Of a stretch of DNA of 64,000 bases, positions 10,561-18,512 are shown piece by piece. This DNA comes from Psychrobacter sp. I-STPA10 (GTDB lineage Bacteria; Pseudomonadota; Gammaproteobacteria; Pseudomonadales; Moraxellaceae). The stretch spans positions 62,001 to 126,000 of the forward strand of contig NZ_VFYU01000025.1 of the NCBI RefSeq assembly GCF_021012795.1, given 5' to 3'. The notes beneath the pieces were generated by a model. That model saw nothing but the letters and a program-made list of their open reading frames with translations. It ran no database searches and had not been told where the DNA came from. The first letter of the stretch is position 1, and the number at the start of each line of letters is the position of its first letter. Both the position numbers and the translations under genes were made by a program.

Positions 10561-10586
10561 AATGAATAAAAATCATGTTATTCATT
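10561..10586. promoter_or_regulatory. Inverted repeat, candidate MetR operator
   Basis: Perfect 8-bp arms AATGAATA and TATTCATT separated by 10 bp, lying in the metE-metR intergenic region about 80 bp upstream of the metE start. Further TGAA/TTCA half-sites occur at 10591-10620. LysR-type regulators bind such dyads; the classical MetR box is TGAA-N5-TTCA, so spacing here differs. Confidence 0.5.
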
Positions 10587-10712
10587 TTAAGATGAATTAT
10601 TTTAATTATTGCAATGAATACTGTATAATAGCCAACTATCTTATGAACACCTTAGCAGTTTACTTAATCATTACTTCTTATTATTAGCAATACACTAAAT
10701 TGGTCTCACACT

Positions 10713-11612
10713 ATGCTAGAACTTCGCCACCTTAACACCCTCAAAGCCTTACGTGCCCATGGCTCACTTGCTGCTGCCGCCGAAGAGCTACACGTCACTG
10801 CCTCCGCCGTCTCACATCAGCTCAAAGAGTTAGAAAACTATTACGACATCAGTTTGGTCAATCGCCGTACCCGTCCGCTGAGCTTCACCCCCGCAGGGCT
10901 TGAAGTGCTTAAACTGGCAGACAGCATTTTGCCACAAGTCACCCGCACCAAAATGAGCCTAAAACGCCTTGCCCACGGACAAGCAGGCAGATTACGCCTT
11001 GCCTCAGAATGTCACAGTTGTTTTGATTGGCTAATGCCGATATTGAATAAATACCGCCGAGAATGGTCAGATGTTGAACTCGACTTTGCCACAGGTTTTG
11101 AGCCTGAACCGCATCATTTACTATTAGAAGGGGACATTGATTTACTGATTACCACCAGTGATTTACCGATAGAAGGGCTACATTATCAGCGTCTTTTTGA
11201 ATACGAAAGTCGCTTGGTACTCTCTCCCACTCACCCACTGGCAAAACTTGAACAAATCACCCCCGCAGACTTAACAGCCGAGACGCTGATTGCCTACCCC
11301 GTCGAAAGTAAACGCCTAGATGTCATTGCCAAATTTATGGCACCTGCGGGCAAAGAGTTTGCCAAAATACGCACCACCGAGCTGACTGCCATGCTGGTAC
11401 AGCTTGTTGCCAGTGAGCGTGGTGTGGCAGCATTGCCTGATTGGGTAGTGGCAGAATATGAACGCAAAGGTTGGGTGGTATCACGTCCACTAAAAACTGA
11501 AAATGGACTAGGGGTATATTGTCAGCTTTATGCCGCCACTCGCACCAGCAGTATGAACACCGCCTATATGCAGGGATTTGCCAACTTATTAGAAGGGATT
11601 GTAAAACCTTAA
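10713..11612 (+). CDS. metR: LysR-family regulator of methionine genes (MetR)
   Basis: Transcriptional activator of metE and related genes that responds to homocysteine. It is 299 residues, standard LysR length. The N-terminal winged helix-turn-helix (about residues 4-62) contains RAHGSLAAAAEELHVTASAVSHQLKELE. A LysR substrate domain follows, with ASECHSCFDWLMP at about residue 95, a stretch characteristic of MetR. It is divergently transcribed from metE across a 231-bp regulatory gap. A -10-like TATAAT lies at 10624-10629. The codon use is more GC-rich than in the accessory genes just downstream. Confidence 0.93.
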   Translation: MLELRHLNTLKALRAHGSLAAAAEELHVTASAVSHQLKELENYYDISLVNRRTRPLSFTPAGLEVLKLADSILPQVTRTKMSLKRLAHGQAGRLRLASECHSCFDWLMPILNKYRREWSDVELDFATGFEPEPHHLLLEGDIDLLITTSDLPIEGLHYQRLFEYESRLVLSPTHPLAKLEQITPADLTAETLIAYPVESKRLDVIAKFMAPAGKEFAKIRTTELTAMLVQLVASERGVAALPDWVVAEYERKGWVVSRPLKTENGLGVYCQLYAATRTSSMNTAYMQGFANLLEGIVKP

Positions 11613-11662
11613 TTGATTAATAATTAAATAACAGCTAATCTGTAGCCAATCCTGCTGTCCGC

Positions 11663-11827
11663 TTATATCTGCCTTGCCGATGGCGTGCGGACTAACGTGT
11701 CAGAGGGCATTGCTGTTACCTCGACACTGCCCCCTACCACAGTCCGCATCGCCATCAGCTGCGTCAGGATACCGCTACCATCAGGGCTAGCGGTCACATC
11801 GGTTATCTTTTTAATATTTATCGTTGT
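11663..11827 (-). pseudogene. Gene remnant of unknown family, GC-rich
   Basis: A 165-nt stretch on the minus strand with no stop for about 55 codons, encoding IKKITDVTASPDGSGILTQL then MAMRTVVGGSVEVTAMPSD, ending TPSARQI. There is no start codon of normal context, and base composition is clearly more GC-rich than the surroundings. It looks like the tail of a deleted gene. I do not recognise the family; it could be chance coding-like sequence. Confidence 0.3.
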
Positions 11828-11870
11828 TCAGGGTTGTAGCCTGTATTTTGCGAACAGCAGTTAGATAAAC

Positions 11871-11887
11871 GGTGCATGGAATGCACC
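11871..11887. repeat. Short REP-like palindrome
   Basis: GGTGCAT-GGA-ATGCACC followed by CTAC, a hairpin with 7-bp arms and 3-nt loop. This sequence type is common as a small intergenic repeat in many proteobacteria. It lies 44 bp before an orphan gene. Confidence 0.45.
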
Positions 11888-11930
11888 CTACAAACTAACT
11901 TCCCTGAATTTTTAGACTAAGGAGTACCTT

Positions 11931-12440
11931 ATGGATTTTAAAGATAATCCGTTGTTATTTTTAAATAAAGACAGAAGTTTTTTGGAGAATTTTTTACTAG
12001 AAAAAAAATTAGTGTTTAATATTTATCCAGAAGAGCAGAGAGTAGAAGGGTTCGACATTATTGAATCAAATAAAGTTTCATTTTGGTTTGATTGTTTAGG
12101 TTTTATTTATAGTATCCATGCTGATTTTAATAAAGAAGAATTAAGTTTGCCAATTTTTCTTAATGGAGTAAAAATAAATGAGACTGGATATGCTAAATCA
12201 GTGACTAACTATTTTGAAAGGGTTGGTAAAATATTTAATGAATCTGATTTTTATGATGACTCTATAGGTAAGTATAGGTTAGTTGTATACGATTTATCTG
12301 AAAATATTAAGGTTATACTTAATATTGATTCAAGTAAATCTGTCTTTGGGCTAGTAATTAATTATGATGGCTATAGTCCTTATCAATATAAAAAGGGAAT
12401 TAGTCTTTCTGATTTTTTAAATACGACTATAAGTACATAA
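11931..12440 (+). CDS. Hypothetical protein, orphan accessory gene
   Basis: A 169-residue, acidic, AT-rich gene that I do not recognise. It is preceded by an excellent ribosome binding site (AAGGAG, seven bases before ATG). The protein has no signal peptide or membrane segment and alternates hydrophobic beta-like stretches (KVSFWFDCLGFIYSIHADF, KYRLVVYDLSENIKVILNID) with acidic loops. Size, acidity, AT-richness and an isolated setting beside a RAYT resemble orphan immunity genes of polymorphic toxin systems. No toxin is present, so that function is only a guess. Confidence 0.55.
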   Translation: MDFKDNPLLFLNKDRSFLENFLLEKKLVFNIYPEEQRVEGFDIIESNKVSFWFDCLGFIYSIHADFNKEELSLPIFLNGVKINETGYAKSVTNYFERVGKIFNESDFYDDSIGKYRLVVYDLSENIKVILNIDSSKSVFGLVINYDGYSPYQYKKGISLSDFLNTTIST

Positions 12441-12448
12441 CTTAACAG

Positions 12449-12481
12449 CACGTAGGTTGGGTGGAGATTGCGACACCCAAC
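12449..12481. repeat. REP palindrome 1 (upstream of RAYT)
   Basis: GCACGTAGGTTGGGTGGAGA then TTGCGACACCCAACA forms a hairpin (GTTGGGTG against CACCCAAC). It is the inverted counterpart of the elements at 13041 and 13633, so the transposase is bracketed by inverted REPs. Confidence 0.8.
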
Positions 12482-12525
12482 ATGATAGATTAAAATTAAT
12501 TCTATCCTACTATTTGTAGAATATC

Positions 12526-13011
12526 ATGCAATATCGAAGGCACTATTATCAGGGCGCAAATTATTTCTTCACAATCAACCTTGCTGATAGATCAAGTGAC
12601 TTGCTTATTAAAGAGATTGAAACCCTACGCAACACCTTTAAAACCGTCAAACAAAAACAGCCCTTTCACATTGATACTATCGTTATTTTACCTGATCATT
12701 TGCATATGTTATGTACAATGCCAAATGACGATGCTCACTATTCTAAACGTATCAAGCTTATTAAATACTACTTCTCTTACCGTATTGCCAAAACCGAACG
12801 TATCTCAAAGAGCCGTCAGAAAAAAGGCGAGCGTGGTATTTGGCAACGTCGGTTTTGGGAGCATTGCATACGTGATGAATTGGATTATCGCACTCATATC
12901 GATTATATCCATATGAATCCTGTGAAGCATGGCTATGTTGAACGGGGTCAGGATTGGCAATACTCATCATTCCATAAATTCGTAGCGGAAGGTTTATTAC
13001 CCATAAATTGA
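12526..13011 (+). CDS. REP-associated tyrosine transposase (RAYT)
   Basis: Y1-type HUH single-strand transposase of the IS200/IS605-related RAYT family, which mobilises or maintains REP sequences. It is 161 residues. The HUH motif appears as LPDHLHML at about residue 64, followed by GIWQRRFWEHCIRDELDY, and the catalytic tyrosine lies in the motif HIDYIHMNPVKHG near residue 131. The length is normal and the frame intact. It is flanked by inverted REP palindromes at 12449 and 13041. Its last 138 bp plus the downstream REP are duplicated at 13466-13668. Confidence 0.9.
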   Translation: MQYRRHYYQGANYFFTINLADRSSDLLIKEIETLRNTFKTVKQKQPFHIDTIVILPDHLHMLCTMPNDDAHYSKRIKLIKYYFSYRIAKTERISKSRQKKGERGIWQRRFWEHCIRDELDYRTHIDYIHMNPVKHGYVERGQDWQYSSFHKFVAEGLLPIN

Positions 13012-13040
13012 AGTGATTGAATAGTTCTTCGATATATATT

Positions 13041-13076
13041 TGTTGGGTGTCGCAAGCTCCACCCAACCTACGTGCT
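13041..13076. repeat. REP palindrome 2 (downstream of RAYT)
   Basis: TGTTGGGTGTCGCAAGCTCC then ACCCAACCTACGTGCT: an 8-9-bp stem with a TCGCAAGCT-type loop. Same sequence as element 1 in the opposite orientation, ending 22 bp before the next gene. Confidence 0.8.
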
Positions 13077-13098
13077 AAAGATTTAAGGAGATAGTTTA

Positions 13099-13470
13099 AT
13101 GAATAAAGTTAGTTATATAGATATGAGGCATATTGTCCTTGATGCTTTATATTCACATCTCATTTCCAAGCCTGAAATGAACTTGAGTTATGATAGAGTC
13201 CTAGACTATGTTACATATGATTTTGAGTCTGGTTATTCAGATACGGAATATTTAATTATATCTTTTGTAATCTATGTGTTATGTGGCGACTTCAAATCTT
13301 CTGAATATTTGTCAAAAATATTAAGAGAGAAGTTATTATCCATAATAAATTCTAATAATTTTATTAAATTAATATCCAGAATAGAAGATAATGATGATAA
13401 AAAGGAGTTTATCGCTGATTTATGTACAGCAGGCTTAATATCAAAGGACAATGCCAAGACTTTTAGATGA
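13099..13470 (+). CDS. Hypothetical protein inside a REP/RAYT duplication
   Basis: A 123-residue, AT-rich helical protein with no recognised family, signal peptide or membrane helix. A strong AAGGAG site precedes the ATG. Sequence features include DMRHIVLDALYSHLISKPEM near the start and an acidic segment EDNDDKKEFIADL before the C-terminus LISKDNAKTFR. The gene lies exactly between REP2 and a truncated second copy of the RAYT tail; its stop codon overlaps the first bases of the duplicated segment. The pattern suggests it was captured between two copies. An orphan immunity role is possible but not shown. Confidence 0.55.
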   Translation: MNKVSYIDMRHIVLDALYSHLISKPEMNLSYDRVLDYVTYDFESGYSDTEYLIISFVIYVLCGDFKSSEYLSKILREKLLSIINSNNFIKLISRIEDNDDKKEFIADLCTAGLISKDNAKTFR

Positions 13471-13612
13471 ATTGGATTATCGCACTCATATCGATTATAT
13501 CCATATGAATCCTGTGAAGCATGACTATGTCGAACGGGTTCAGGATTGGCAATACTTATCATTCCATAAATTCGTAGCGGAGGGTTTATTACCCGTAAAT
13601 TGGAGTGATTGA
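13466..13612 (+). pseudogene. RAYT C-terminal fragment (duplicated)
   Basis: A copy of the last 46 codons of the RAYT at 12526, beginning GATGAATTGGATTATCGCAC. It keeps the catalytic YIHMNPVKH segment but has no start or HUH motif. The original stop TGA has become TGG, so the frame runs three codons further to a TGA at 13610. Around ten differences from the parent across 203 bp mean the duplication is not brand new. Confidence 0.85.
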
Positions 13613-13632
13613 ATAGCTCTTCGATATATAAT

Positions 13633-13668
13633 TGTTAGGTGTCGCAAGCTCCACCCAACCTACGTGCT
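13633..13668. repeat. REP palindrome 3
   Basis: TGTTAGGTGTCGCAAGCTCC then ACCCAACCTACGTGCT. Same orientation as REP2 with one stem change (G to A). It is part of the 203-bp duplicated segment. Confidence 0.8.
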
Positions 13669-13691
13669 AAAAATGACTCAACAACAGTATA

Positions 13692-13863
13692 TTAAACATG
13701 CAATATCATCTTAAATAAATAAACCCCAATCGCAGTTGCCAATAATGTCAGTCCCAAATGCAACGCAATCAACCCCAATCCTGCTAATATCCGCCCACCA
13801 TCTATCAAAGTAAACACCTCAGCACTAAAGCTACTGAAGGTGGTTAAGCCCCCCAAAATCCCG
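13692..13863 (-). pseudogene. crcB: Truncated fluoride channel CrcB/FluC
   Basis: The minus strand encodes [18 protein letters not shown] followed by a hydrophobic helix [21 protein letters not shown] and a stop at 13692. This is the C-terminal half of the fluoride exporter CrcB, including the GGLTTFSxFS signature that lines the pore. The N-terminal half is missing: upstream, in frame, there is a TGA and no start codon. The break lies about 200 bp from the REP/RAYT cluster, suggesting loss by rearrangement in the same accessory patch. Confidence 0.8.
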
Positions 13864-13930
13864 TAATCACAAATATTTTTAGATGTCCATGACTTGCCCT
13901 CAACTCATGTCACTAAAAAACAACGGTTTA

Positions 13931-13965
13931 AAAACCCCTGACTTCCATTAGAAATCAGGGGTTTT
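13931..13965. terminator. Perfect 11-bp stem, terminator-like
   Basis: AAAACCCCTGA pairs with TCAGGGGTTTT across a 13-nt loop, with A and T runs at both ends. It sits in a 280-bp gap (13864-14140) that otherwise shows no gene; the rest of this gap looks like scrambled non-coding sequence. Confidence 0.65.
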
Positions 13966-14140
13966 AGTTTCTACAATAGGACTAACACATTTTCCTAGAT
14001 AATTAGCATCTGATAATCATTGCTCTTTATTAAGGGGACTGGTTGTACGTAGTTCGAGAGTCTCATATAACTCCCAGCCACTTTATAAGACGAATATCAT
14101 AATTTTGCGGAAGCCCTATACAAAAACAATCTATAGCAAT

Positions 14141-14494
14141 CTATGCTTTTTTCACCACTGAAGACTTAAGCTTCATTTGTCCAAAACCATCAATTTTACA
14201 ATCAATGTCGTGGTCATCAGGGGCATCATGCAACAGGCGAATACTTTTCACCTTTGTACCCACTTTTAATGGCGTTGATGAGCCTTTCACTTTTAAGTCT
14301 TTGATGACAGTGACCGCATCACCATCTTGTAGCTCATTGCCTACAGCATCACGAATTACTGGCAATTCATCAGCACTTTCGGCTGCTTTTTCTTCTGCCA
14401 ACGTCCATTCATGGGCGCACATTGGACAGATAAGTAATGCGCCATCTTCATAGGTGTATTCAGAATCACATTTTGGGCAATTAGGTAGGCTCAT
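14141..14494 (-). CDS. yjdM: Zinc-ribbon protein YjdM (PhnA-like)
   Basis: A 117-residue cytosolic protein matching the YjdM/PhnA family. An N-terminal zinc ribbon has two CxxC pairs (CPKC at about 6-9 and CPMC at about 23-26). It is followed by the conserved C-terminal domain with [20 protein letters not shown] and [19 protein letters not shown]. Length is typical (111-117). It was historically linked to phosphonate use, but no phn genes are here and its real function is uncertain. It is monocistronic. Confidence 0.92.
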   Translation of the reverse strand: MSLPNCPKCDSEYTYEDGALLICPMCAHEWTLAEEKAAESADELPVIRDAVGNELQDGDAVTVIKDLKVKGSSTPLKVGTKVKSIRLLHDAPDDHDIDCKIDGFGQMKLKSSVVKKA

Positions 14495-14683
14495 GGCTTC
14501 CTCATAGTTGTTTAATAGTCAATTAATAATCATTTCATATTTCATAAATCCATTGACTATTGTAACTTAATTTGTGTCATTTTGCTGTGTCAATTGCCTT
14601 GAAAATCACTATCATCACCCTAACCAATATAAAATATGACTATCTCCATGATAAGTCAGGATAAATAAGGATGACAACAAACC

Positions 14684-15448
14684 ATGACTGCCAATAACTT
14701 ATCCACCTCTTCTCGCTTACCCACTTTTCAGCAAATCACGCTGCAAGGCGAGGACGCCGAAAAATTTTTGCAAGGACAAATCACTTGTAACGTCAAAAAA
14801 TTGGGCTTAAGCTATCAACCCACCGCCATAGCTAACTTAAAAGGTCGCATTGAATTTGGCATTTGGATAAAAAATCCGATGGATAAAACCTATGAAATTG
14901 TGATTAGTAGTGACTGTATGCAAAGCCTACAAGCACATCTGAAAAAGTATGGTGCTTTTTCCAAATTTACTACTACCGAACCAATAGACATTTACCCCTG
15001 CGTACTTAAGGATAGCTCTCAAAGTGAACCGACTTTTAGCTTAGAGGAGAGCCTTGCCAATCCAAAAGATTGGGCTGAGCAAAGCATTGCCATAGGTAAT
15101 TATTGGATAACCGCTGATACACAAGGGCAGTTTCAACCACAAGAATTGCGTTTACATCAGCGTGGTGGCGTGGATTATGATAAGGGCTGTTATTTAGGGC
15201 AAGAGGTCATCGCGCGTATTTATTTTAAAGCGGCGCCCAAAGCCTTTTTACATCTGGTATCTGGCACTGGTGACACACCAAACACAGGTGAAAACATCAA
15301 CAAAATACAGGTGGTCAATGCCATTGCTATCAATGAATCTGAGTTTAAAGCATTGGTAGTCGCTCGCCCTGAGCAAATCGCCGACAGTGAATTACAAATT
15401 CTGCCACTACCAGAAGCATTGCAAGCTGATGTGGCACGAGAAAAGTAA
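14684..15448 (+). CDS. ygfZ: Folate-binding protein YgfZ
   Basis: Folate-dependent protein related to the GcvT T-protein, involved in iron-sulfur cluster assembly or repair. It is 254 residues, shorter than E. coli YgfZ (326). The N-terminal part reads LQGEDAEKFLQGQITCNVKK and the diagnostic motif KGCYLGQEVIAR, with the essential Cys, occurs at about residue 170. The C-terminal barrel is shortened. It is followed 30 bp later by dadA on the same strand, so the two are probably co-transcribed. Confidence 0.88.
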   Translation: MTANNLSTSSRLPTFQQITLQGEDAEKFLQGQITCNVKKLGLSYQPTAIANLKGRIEFGIWIKNPMDKTYEIVISSDCMQSLQAHLKKYGAFSKFTTTEPIDIYPCVLKDSSQSEPTFSLEESLANPKDWAEQSIAIGNYWITADTQGQFQPQELRLHQRGGVDYDKGCYLGQEVIARIYFKAAPKAFLHLVSGTGDTPNTGENINKIQVVNAIAINESEFKALVVARPEQIADSELQILPLPEALQADVAREK

Positions 15449-15478
15449 TTTTAAAAATCTAAAATCACAGGCAATCAC

Positions 15479-16840
15479 ATGACACACATTGCAGTATTGG
15501 GGGCAGGCGTGGTCGGTGTTACTACTGCTTGGTATCTACGCCAAGCAGGATTTGAAGTCACCGTCATTGAGCGTGAATCTGCCGCTGCCATGCAAACCTC
15601 GTTCGCTAATGGTGGACAAATCTCCGTCTCCCACGCTACTCCTTGGGCAAACCCTGCCACCCCACTCAAAGCCTTTAAATGGCTGATGCAAGAGGACGCA
15701 CCGCTACTCTACCGCCTACGAGCTGACCCACAGCAGCTTAAATGGGGCTGGCAATTTTTGCAACAATGCAGCGCCAAACACGCCGATGATAATTTGGTAC
15801 AGATGGTACATTTGGGGTTGTATTCTCGTAGTGCCCTGCAACAGCTACGTGCTGAAACTGGTATTGAATACGAGCAACAAACACGCGGCATCATGCACTT
15901 TTATACAGGGCAAGCGGAATTTGAGGCTGCCATCGCTCCCACTAAGCGAATGCAAGAATTAGGCTGTGAGCGTTATGTCATTGATATTGATACCGCAGTA
16001 AGCCTTGAACCTGCCTTGTATCCCATCGCCCATAAACTGGTGGGTGCAACGTATACCAGTGAGGACGAGTCAGGCAATGCGCATTTATTTAGCCAACGCT
16101 TGGCGAAGTTATGTAGCGATAATGGCGTTCAGTTTTTATATGATACTGATATTGTCTCTCTTAATTTAAAGTCATCAACCAATACAAAAAAACTGAGCTC
16201 AAATAACCCCCAAATTGACCATATCACCATTAAGCCCAATCATAGAGAAATTGAAAGCTTTAGTGCTGACAGCTATGTAATGGCACTCGGCAGTTATAGC
16301 GTGCAACTTGTCAAACCGCTTGGTATACACTTACCCATTTTTCCTGCCAAAGGCTACTCTGCTACTTATCAAGTCAACCCCAATAATCCAAATCTTGCAC
16401 CCTTTGTCAGTATGATTGATGATGAGTTTAAACTGGTGATGTCTCGGCTTGATGATAAATTGAGAGTCGCAGGAACGGCAGAGTTTAACGGCTATAATTT
16501 GGATTTAAACCCAACCCGTTGTCAGGCAATTACTAGACGGATTAGCCAGTTATTTCCTAAGGGTATTTTGCTCGATAGTGTCAAATATTGGACAGGGTTA
16601 CGCCCGATGACTCCTTCCAATGTACCACTCATTGGTAAGGCTCATCTTGGGGCAGTTACTCATGGTTCTGGCTCAACTGCTTCTGGCTCACAAAATCAGT
16701 CAACCACCTTTGATAATTTATGGCTTAATACTGGGCATGGCACATTAGGCTGGACACATTCTTGTGGTTCAGCAAAAGCCATTAGCCTATTAATGCAAGG
16801 ACAAAAACCAGAAGTGGATTTTGCGTTTGTTGGGATATAA
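15479..16840 (+). CDS. dadA: D-amino acid dehydrogenase small subunit
   Basis: FAD-dependent membrane-associated dehydrogenase that oxidises D-amino acids (mainly D-alanine) to 2-oxo acids and passes electrons to the respiratory chain. It is 453 residues. The N-terminal dinucleotide motif GAGVVGVTTAWYLRQAG (residues 7-23) is followed by SFANGGQISVSHATPWANP, a DadA hallmark, and the C-terminal FAD motif YWTGLRPMTPSNVPLIG with NTGHGTLGWTHSCGSAK. A Ser/Thr/Gln-rich insertion of about 15 residues near position 400 makes it longer than E. coli DadA (432). The terminator-like end of repeat copy A lies 24 bp after the stop. Confidence 0.94.
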   Translation: MTHIAVLGAGVVGVTTAWYLRQAGFEVTVIERESAAAMQTSFANGGQISVSHATPWANPATPLKAFKWLMQEDAPLLYRLRADPQQLKWGWQFLQQCSAKHADDNLVQMVHLGLYSRSALQQLRAETGIEYEQQTRGIMHFYTGQAEFEAAIAPTKRMQELGCERYVIDIDTAVSLEPALYPIAHKLVGATYTSEDESGNAHLFSQRLAKLCSDNGVQFLYDTDIVSLNLKSSTNTKKLSSNNPQIDHITIKPNHREIESFSADSYVMALGSYSVQLVKPLGIHLPIFPAKGYSATYQVNPNNPNLAPFVSMIDDEFKLVMSRLDDKLRVAGTAEFNGYNLDLNPTRCQAITRRISQLFPKGILLDSVKYWTGLRPMTPSNVPLIGKAHLGAVTHGSGSTASGSQNQSTTFDNLWLNTGHGTLGWTHSCGSAKAISLLMQGQKPEVDFAFVGI

Positions 16841-16863
16841 GGTAATAAAAAGCTTGATGACCA

Positions 16864-17144
16864 CAAACAACAAAACCGCACAGCTTTCGCCATACGGTTT
16901 TCATTGTTTACTGTCCTTAGCATGTACCAGCCAATATTTCATCCTGAAACATCAGTGATATCGGGCATCCTACCCTAATACTACTTACTTATCCTTAAGT
17001 AAATTACGGTTAACTTGATGTATCAACTACATTAAGTCTCTCAATCCTTGAGTCATCATCCTTGATGCCGTGAATCTATAATCGCAAATTTGCAGGATAA
17101 GTGATAGTCGCCAAAGCGTCATTGCGTGTAAGCATATGCTTACA
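16864..17144 (-). repeat. 280-300-bp structured repeat, copy A
   Basis: One of three non-coding copies (others at 18513 and 23642), all oriented the same way. On the minus strand it starts with the palindrome GTAAGCATATGCTTAC and ends with a 13-bp stem (AAAACCGTATGGC against GCTGTGCGGTTTT) capped by GAAA. Between them are small conserved hairpins, including GGGTA-GGA-TGCCC and CTCAA-GGA-TTGAG. It begins 48 nt past the ltrA stop on the minus strand, so it may form the ltrA 3' UTR. On the plus strand the terminal stem may terminate dadA. The family is not recognised. Confidence 0.75.
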
Positions 17145-17191
17145 AAGTTAATGCTAACTACGAGCTACTGTTTAAACACAAAAATAGGGAC

Positions 17192-18406
17192 TTATCCATT
17201 AACATCAGCATTTACCGCAAATGATTTTGTCCAGCGATTCACATACATAATCATCAACATAGGGGCTAAAATACTGACCCAAATTCCCACCACAATCGGC
17301 AACCCCATCATAACCAGCCCATAACTGAACAATAAAATCCCCATTGCCCCCAATACTACCCAGATATTTTTGGTCAACTTACCCATCATCATTGACCTTA
17401 ATCCAGATAATGCCAGCAAATAAATTACCAACATAATGGTTAAAACTACCATCGCATACTGTGCTGATACCAGTGCATGTCCGCCATGCCCAGTGCTATT
17501 TAACGTATCAGACACCAACTCTAACGCTGACCCCAATCCTGCCAATGACGCAAAGATAAAAAAGTGACCATAGTTAAATATAAACACCAAACTACGCTGA
17601 CGTTTTTTTTCTAACATATGCCCAAAAGGCATGGCAAAATACAGCCACCATAACGCAAATACCAACCCCATCACACCCAAACCCACAAAAAATATCGACC
17701 CCAACGCAGTGATATCGCCATGATGACTGTTATATAACACACTTATGGTATTAAATGTGCCCAGTATGCCCTCGCCCAATACAATAATGACCAATAACCC
17801 ATAGCGTTCAGCGATATGATGTGGGTGCCAACTGCCCGCCTCATTGCCATGCACCCAACGACTGCTCCACAATTCCGCAATCACCATCACCGCAATACTT
17901 GCAAGTTGTAATGCTTCTGGAAAAAATAACAGACTAATCCACGAAATTTGTAATAGGGTCGTTGCCAATAAATATCGCTTTGCCACCTCTCTACGACTCG
18001 GCTCATCTTTGTATATTCGCAACCATTGACTGATTAATGCCAAGCGTTTAACCGTATAACCAACCGTCACTATAACAAATGAACCAGACTCAAATAACTG
18101 TCCAATACCCACCGCAATCATCAATGAGCCAAACATCTGCACAAAAACAGACAGTCGATAAAAGGTATCATCACTATCATAGCTTGAGGCAAACCATGTA
18201 AACTCTGCCCATGCGTTCCATAAAATAAAAAAGGATAATAAAAACTGTAAGATACCATCAGTAAAATGATGCTCTAATAAACTATGATGCAACCCTTTCG
18301 CCGTACTGGCAATCGCCACCACATAAATCAAATCAAACAACAACTCCAGTGGGGTCGCCACTCGGTGTGGCTCATTTGGATTGCGTAATTGCATCTTTTT
18401 TAACAT
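17192..18406 (-). CDS. ltrA: Low-temperature requirement A family protein
   Basis: A 404-residue polytopic inner-membrane protein with about eleven hydrophobic segments. The N-terminal signature PHRVATPLELLFDLIYVVAI and the internal HPHHIAERYGLLVIIVLGEG are characteristic of the LtrA family (named from Listeria; biochemical role not established). The start follows AAGGA by six bases. The gene is bracketed by repeat copies A (downstream) and B (upstream) in the same orientation, so it could have been moved, duplicated or deleted through them. Confidence 0.88.
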   Translation of the reverse strand: MLKKMQLRNPNEPHRVATPLELLFDLIYVVAIASTAKGLHHSLLEHHFTDGILQFLLSFFILWNAWAEFTWFASSYDSDDTFYRLSVFVQMFGSLMIAVGIGQLFESGSFVIVTVGYTVKRLALISQWLRIYKDEPSRREVAKRYLLATTLLQISWISLLFFPEALQLASIAVMVIAELWSSRWVHGNEAGSWHPHHIAERYGLLVIIVLGEGILGTFNTISVLYNSHHGDITALGSIFFVGLGVMGLVFALWWLYFAMPFGHMLEKKRQRSLVFIFNYGHFFIFASLAGLGSALELVSDTLNSTGHGGHALVSAQYAMVVLTIMLVIYLLALSGLRSMMMGKLTKNIWVVLGAMGILLFSYGLVMMGLPIVVGIWVSILAPMLMIMYVNRWTKSFAVNADVNG

Positions 18407-18512
18407 GATTATTCCTTGATGATGGTTAGTTTTAATAATAAAAGTGCATCATTATTTATAATAATTAGTTATAGATTTTATTTACAGAAACTTATGATAA
18501 TAGTTTGCCCTA

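Noticed and set aside
10482..10712. SAM or cobalamin riboswitch upstream of metE
   Set aside because: No conserved riboswitch core is seen; the region is AT-rich with LysR-type dyads instead.
13272..13562. Minus-strand open frame spanning the orphan gene and RAYT fragment
   Set aside because: Opposite a gene with a strong ribosome binding site and composed partly of duplicated RAYT sequence in antisense.
14036..14090. Possible tRNA or tmRNA 3' remnant (TAGTTCGAGAGTCTC, CTCCCAGCCAC) as an integration scar
   Set aside because: The T-stem does not pair and no acceptor stem or second att copy is found.
16872..16901. Terminal stem of the repeat resembling group II intron domain V (CCGTATG...GAAA...CGG)
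   Set aside because: The catalytic AGC triad and the two-base bulge of domain V are missing, and no intron boundary or reverse transcriptase is present.
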